Origin: Granulicella sp.
GTDB lineage: Bacteria; Acidobacteriota; Terriglobia; Terriglobales; Acidobacteriaceae
Assembly: GCA_027452215.1 (NCBI GenBank)
Contig: DAIDGQ010000039.1
Coordinates: 62,001-126,000 of the forward strand
Direction of reading: 5' to 3'
DNA: 64,000 nucleotides
The notes below the pieces were generated by a model. It had not been told where the DNA came from and did not search any database. It saw only the letters and a list, made by a program, of their open reading frames with translations. This document shows, piece after piece, positions 60,279 to 64,000 of this stretch. The number at the start of each line of letters is the position of its first letter. The first letter of the stretch is position 1. The translations under genes were made by a program, and so were the position numbers.

Positions 60279-60306
60279 AGAAGCCAGAAGCCAGAAGCTA
60301 AAAGCT
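60279..60306. repeat. Heptanucleotide microsatellite (AGAAGCC/AGAAGCT/AAAAGCT)
   Basis: Four consecutive 7-bp units between converging genes. Confidence 0.8.
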
Positions 60307-60310
60307 GCTC

Positions 60311-62467
60311 CTACCTCCCACCCGTCTCATTCCAAAGAAACCCCAACTCATCGGCCATATCGTTGACCAGCTGGTCCACGCTAACGCCCGCGCTATGCCC
60401 TGCCTTCACGTCATAGTGCAGCAGCACCGGCCGCCGCTCGTCCTCCGGCTCAGCCATCACGGTAGCCTGCATCAGCGCCGCCATCTTCCGAGCATGTAGC
60501 GGAGCCACCCGCGTATCGCTATCCCCGGTAAAGAACATGATCGCCGGATACCTCACCCCGGCCCGCACATTCTGATACGGCGAATACTTCAGAATGTAGT
60601 CCGCCTGCTCCGGCTTCTCCGCCGACCCATACTCCGTAGTCCACCACCGCCCCACCAGAAACTTTTGATACCGGCTCATATCCAGCAGCGGATACCCGCA
60701 CAAAATCGCTCCAAACAAATCCGGTCGTTGCGTCATCGACGCCCCCATCAGCAGCCCGCCATTCGACCTCCCCGTAATCGCAAACCGCTTCGTCGTCGTG
60801 TACTTGTTTGCGATCAAATACTCCGCCGCCGCAAACCAGTCATCAAACACATTCTGCTTATGCTCAAACATCCCAGCCTTGTGCCACGTCTCACCGTACT
60901 CCCCGCCACCACGCATGTTCGGCAGAGCAAAAAATCCTCCTTGCTCCATCCACCACGCATACTTCGCACTGAAGCTAGGCGTTTCCGAGATCAAAAAGCC
61001 ACCATACCCCGTCATCAGCAACGGAGCCGTCCCATCCATCTTCAAGCCCTTGCGTCCCGCGATAAACATCGGCACGCGCGTCCCATCCTTCGACGTATAA
61101 AAGACCTGCTTCACCTCATACTTGTCCGCATCGAACGGCACCTTCGACCGGTCCCACACCGTCGCCTTCCCCGCCGCAATGTCATACCGGTAAATTGTCG
61201 GAGGCACCGTGAACGACGAGAACGTATAGAACCCCACCTTCGAATCCGCACGCCCCCGCACCACGCTCCCCGTCCCAATCGTAGGATAAGCAATCGCCCC
61301 AACCTCCTTCGCCGGCCCCGACTCCGGAAGCGAATAAATCGTAGTCTCCGACTTCACATCCACCAGCCGCCCCACAAACATCTTCCCGCCCGCAATCGAC
61401 ACCGCATCGATCGGGCTCTTCCCCTCCGCCACCACCACCGGCCAGCTCTTCGTCGTCGGATCGCCAAAGCTCGCCCGCAACACCTTCCCATTCGGAGCCC
61501 CCAGGTCCGTGCTCACAAACATCCGGTCGCCGTCCATGTGCAACTGGAACCGCGACTCAACTCCAAACACCAGTGGCTCCAGCCCAGCCCCCGGCTTGCG
61601 CAGATCCTGCAGCAAAATATCCTCGCGCGTCGACGGCACACCATGCCCAATCGTCACCACCAGCCAGTGCCCGTTCTCGCTCGCCCGGCAGCCCACCAAA
61701 TCCAGCGGCCCCAGCGTCTCGCCCCTGTAGCTCCCTCCAAACACCTGCACATCCTTATCCGCCGTCGTCCCCATCGCGTGCGCAAACACCGCAGCCCCGC
61801 CATTCGCCAGGATCTTCGCGTAGTACAGCGTCTTCCCACTCAGTCCAAACCCGCTATACCGAGCCAGCGGCAGCTCATCGCTCAGGTCCTTCCTCGCCTC
61901 CACATCCAGCACGCGGACGGTCTCTTCATCGGCTCCACCATGCCGCACGCCATACACCAGCACCTTCCCGTCCGACGAAATATCCGCGATGCTCACCGAC
62001 GCATTTCCATCCGCGCTCAGCGTCCCCGCATCGACCAGCTTGATCTCCGCTCCCTCCAGCCCCACGCGGTAATAGATCGAAGCCTGGTTCTCCGCCGCCA
62101 GCCGCTTCGTATAGAAGAACCTCCCGTGCTCCTCCATCGGCACACTCACCTGGTCCACCCGCGACAACTCCGTCAGCCGCGCCACCAGCCTCTCCCGCAG
62201 CGGCTTGATCTGCGCAAAATAGCTGTCCGTATACTCCGTCTCCGCAGCAATAAAAGCCCGAGTATCCGCAGCCTTCTGGTCCTCCAGCCAACGATAGTTA
62301 TCCGTTATCTCATACCCGCCCACGACCTCCGTCACCGCCTTCACCGCCACCACCGGAGGAGCTCCCAGCACCACGCCATTGTCTCCATGAATTGCCACCG
62401 TCTGTGCTCCCACCTGCATCACGCAACCACCCAACACCACACTCATCAGCGCAGAACCGAATCGCAT
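60311..62467 (-). CDS. Prolyl oligopeptidase family (S9) serine peptidase
   Basis: DNYRWLEDQKAADTRAFIAAET; active-site FAITGRSNGGLLMGASMTQRPDLFGAILCGYPLLDM; FFTGDSDTRVAPLHARKMAA; VKAGHSAG. Confidence 0.94.
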   Translation of the reverse strand: MRFGSALMSVVLGGCVMQVGAQTVAIHGDNGVVLGAPPVVAVKAVTEVVGGYEITDNYRWLEDQKAADTRAFIAAETEYTDSYFAQIKPLRERLVARLTELSRVDQVSVPMEEHGRFFYTKRLAAENQASIYYRVGLEGAEIKLVDAGTLSADGNASVSIADISSDGKVLVYGVRHGGADEETVRVLDVEARKDLSDELPLARYSGFGLSGKTLYYAKILANGGAAVFAHAMGTTADKDVQVFGGSYRGETLGPLDLVGCRASENGHWLVVTIGHGVPSTREDILLQDLRKPGAGLEPLVFGVESRFQLHMDGDRMFVSTDLGAPNGKVLRASFGDPTTKSWPVVVAEGKSPIDAVSIAGGKMFVGRLVDVKSETTIYSLPESGPAKEVGAIAYPTIGTGSVVRGRADSKVGFYTFSSFTVPPTIYRYDIAAGKATVWDRSKVPFDADKYEVKQVFYTSKDGTRVPMFIAGRKGLKMDGTAPLLMTGYGGFLISETPSFSAKYAWWMEQGGFFALPNMRGGGEYGETWHKAGMFEHKQNVFDDWFAAAEYLIANKYTTTKRFAITGRSNGGLLMGASMTQRPDLFGAILCGYPLLDMSRYQKFLVGRWWTTEYGSAEKPEQADYILKYSPYQNVRAGVRYPAIMFFTGDSDTRVAPLHARKMAALMQATVMAEPEDERRPVLLHYDVKAGHSAGVSVDQLVNDMADELGFLWNETGGR

Positions 62468-62529
62468 CGCACGTCTCCTGAAAAAATTCCGATGCACCCA
62501 CTCTATCGCACAACCACCACCCGCCCGCG

Positions 62530-62994
62530 CTACTCCTTCAGAGGAGCCAGCAGCTGGTGATACACCCACGCATCCACACCCGGCCCATAAAACTCTTCCG
62601 CCAGATGCGAGCGTGTAAACCCCGCACTCTCATAAAACCGAATCGCCGCATCGTTCCCTGCGAAGACATGCAGCACCAGCGCCGTGCACGCATCCATGCG
62701 AGCCTGCCGCTCCGCCTCGCGCATCAGCACCCCCGCAATCCCTCTGCGCCGCTGCGCCGGTTCCACATCCAGCGTAATGATGTACCCCGTCCGCCCCTCG
62801 TCTCCCACTTCCACATGCAGGATCACGAATCCCACCAGCGCATCGCCCTCTTCAGCGACGACCACCCTCGCCTTCTTCGCCTCCGCAAACCGCCGCATCG
62901 CCCCACGCGTAAAACGAAACGGCCGCTCGAAGCACACCACATCCAGAGCATGCATCGCCTCGAGATCGTCTGCCTGGTACCCCCGCAGCCTCAA
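62530..62994 (-). CDS. GNAT family acetyltransferase
   Basis: TLDVEPAQRRRGIAGVLMREAERQA, FAGNDAAIRFYESAGF. Confidence 0.85.
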   Translation of the reverse strand: MRLRGYQADDLEAMHALDVVCFERPFRFTRGAMRRFAEAKKARVVVAEEGDALVGFVILHVEVGDEGRTGYIITLDVEPAQRRRGIAGVLMREAERQARMDACTALVLHVFAGNDAAIRFYESAGFTRSHLAEEFYGPGVDAWVYHQLLAPLKE

Positions 62995-63003
62995 GACCTT
63001 CGC

Positions 63004-64000
63004 CTAAACCGCAACGGTAAAGCTATCTTCGCTCCGCGTCACCGCACGGTACAGCGTGTCCCGTTCAAACGGCACACGTCCCGCCTCGGTAATCAGCCGC
63101 ACCAGGTCCTGCCTCCGCAACCCCTGCGGAGTATTCGCTCCCGCATCGTGATAGATCTTCTCCTCAACCACCGTTCCGTCGATATCATCCGCACCGAACC
63201 GCAGCGAAATCTGCGCCATCTTCGGAGTCACCATCTGCCAATAGCTCTTGATGTGCGAAAAGTTATCCAGCATCAACCGGCTCACCGCAATCTGCCGGAT
63301 ATCCGTCAGCCCACTCGACTTCGGAAGATGCCCCAGCGCCGTGTTATCCGGATGAAAGCTCAGCGGAATAAACGTCTGGAATCCGCCCGTATCATCCTGC
63401 ACCCCGCGCAGCTTCAGCAGATGATCCACGCGGTCTTCATCATTCTCGATATGTCCATACAGCATCGTCGCGTTCGACCGCAGCCCTGCCTTGTGTACCA
63501 GTCGCGCCGTCTCCAGCCACTCTCCGCCATCAATCTTGTGGTCGCAGATGATATGCCGCACCCGGTCCGCAAAAATCTCTGCGCCGCCCCCCGGGCATGA
63601 GTCCACACCCGCCGCCTTCATCCGCTCAATCGCCTCAGCAATCGATATCTTCCCAATCTTCGCGAGGAACGAAATCTCCACCATCGTGAACGCCTTGATA
63701 TGCACCTGCGGATAGCGCTCCTTCAGCCCTCGCACCAGGTCCATGAAGTATTCAAACGGCAGATCCGGATGCAGTCCCCCGACAATATGGAACTCCGTCA
63801 CCGCCTCGGTCAGTCCCTGCCCCGCCGTCTCCCAGGCCTCTTCCAGCGCCATCGTGTACGTATCCGCTTCGCCCTTCTTGCGGCCAAACGCGCACAGCCT
63901 GCAAGACGCCACGCAGACGTTCGTCGGATTGATGTGCCGGTTGACATTGAAGTACGCAACATCCCCATGCATCCGCTCGCGCACCAGGTTCGCCATCCAG
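63004..64000 (-). CDS. mqnE: Aminofutalosine synthase MqnE (radical SAM), 5' end outside window
   Basis: YFNVNRHINPTNVCVASCRLCAFGRKKG, FHIVGGLHPDLPFEYF, ADRVRHIICDHKIDGGEWLETA, RLMLDNFSHIKSYWQM. Confidence 0.88.
   Translation of the reverse strand, partial: WMANLVRERMHGDVAYFNVNRHINPTNVCVASCRLCAFGRKKGEADTYTMALEEAWETAGQGLTEAVTEFHIVGGLHPDLPFEYFMDLVRGLKERYPQVHIKAFTMVEISFLAKIGKISIAEAIERMKAAGVDSCPGGGAEIFADRVRHIICDHKIDGGEWLETARLVHKAGLRSNATMLYGHIENDEDRVDHLLKLRGVQDDTGGFQTFIPLSFHPDNTALGHLPKSSGLTDIRQIAVSRLMLDNFSHIKSYWQMVTPKMAQISLRFGADDIDGTVVEEKIYHDAGANTPQGLRRQDLVRLITEAGRVPFERDTLYRAVTRSEDSFTVAV

Noticed and set aside
60665-62560. 631-aa plus-strand ORF
   Set aside because: Antisense to the S9 peptidase; His/Arg/Pro-rich composition typical of antisense frames in GC-rich DNA.

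Overview
The 64-kb window is GC-rich chromosomal DNA. Its gene content suggests Acidobacteriota (Acidobacteriaceae-like): Oar-type TonB receptor with the 'ELPLNGRDF' motif, a CHAD protein, many Ig-like/TPR secreted proteins. The taxon is an inference. Main blocks: (1) tyrosine/homogentisate catabolism (hppD plus a partial CoA-transferase A; fahA-hmgA), with a TonB receptor, SelO and KatG in between; (2) at 16.1-27.2 kb, a four-gene operon encoding a decaheme MtrA/DmsE-like cytochrome, a large outer-membrane barrel, a monoheme cytochrome c and a hexaheme NapC/NirT-like protein. Beside it lie a 42-aa single-TM ORF missing from the ORF track, a Crp/Fnr regulator with an N-terminal Cys cluster, a tandem UspA protein, a radical SAM/SPASM protein and protoporphyrinogen oxidase. 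Five TGTGAC-N4-GTCACA-like palindromes fall only in the intergenic regions of this block, suggesting a local Crp/Fnr regulon around a porin-cytochrome electron conduit; (3) at 27.3-48.4 kb, an apparent exopolysaccharide/secretion locus with a 1415-aa TPR-plus-barrel protein, a four-gene overlapping operon of mostly unknown function, a GH99-like protein, a Wzx flippase fused to a ParB-like domain, a STAS protein and a divergent thymidylate-kinase-like protein; (4) at 51.3-64 kb, housekeeping genes (two tRNA-Leu, a degenerate ASADH, pssA/psd, rimI/tsaB, lon, GT39, S9 peptidase, GNAT, mqnE), including a 57-bp tandem repeat derived from a tRNA-Leu 3' end. I saw no CRISPR array, rRNA, prophage or IS element. 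Family assignments come from reading the translations; no searches were run.
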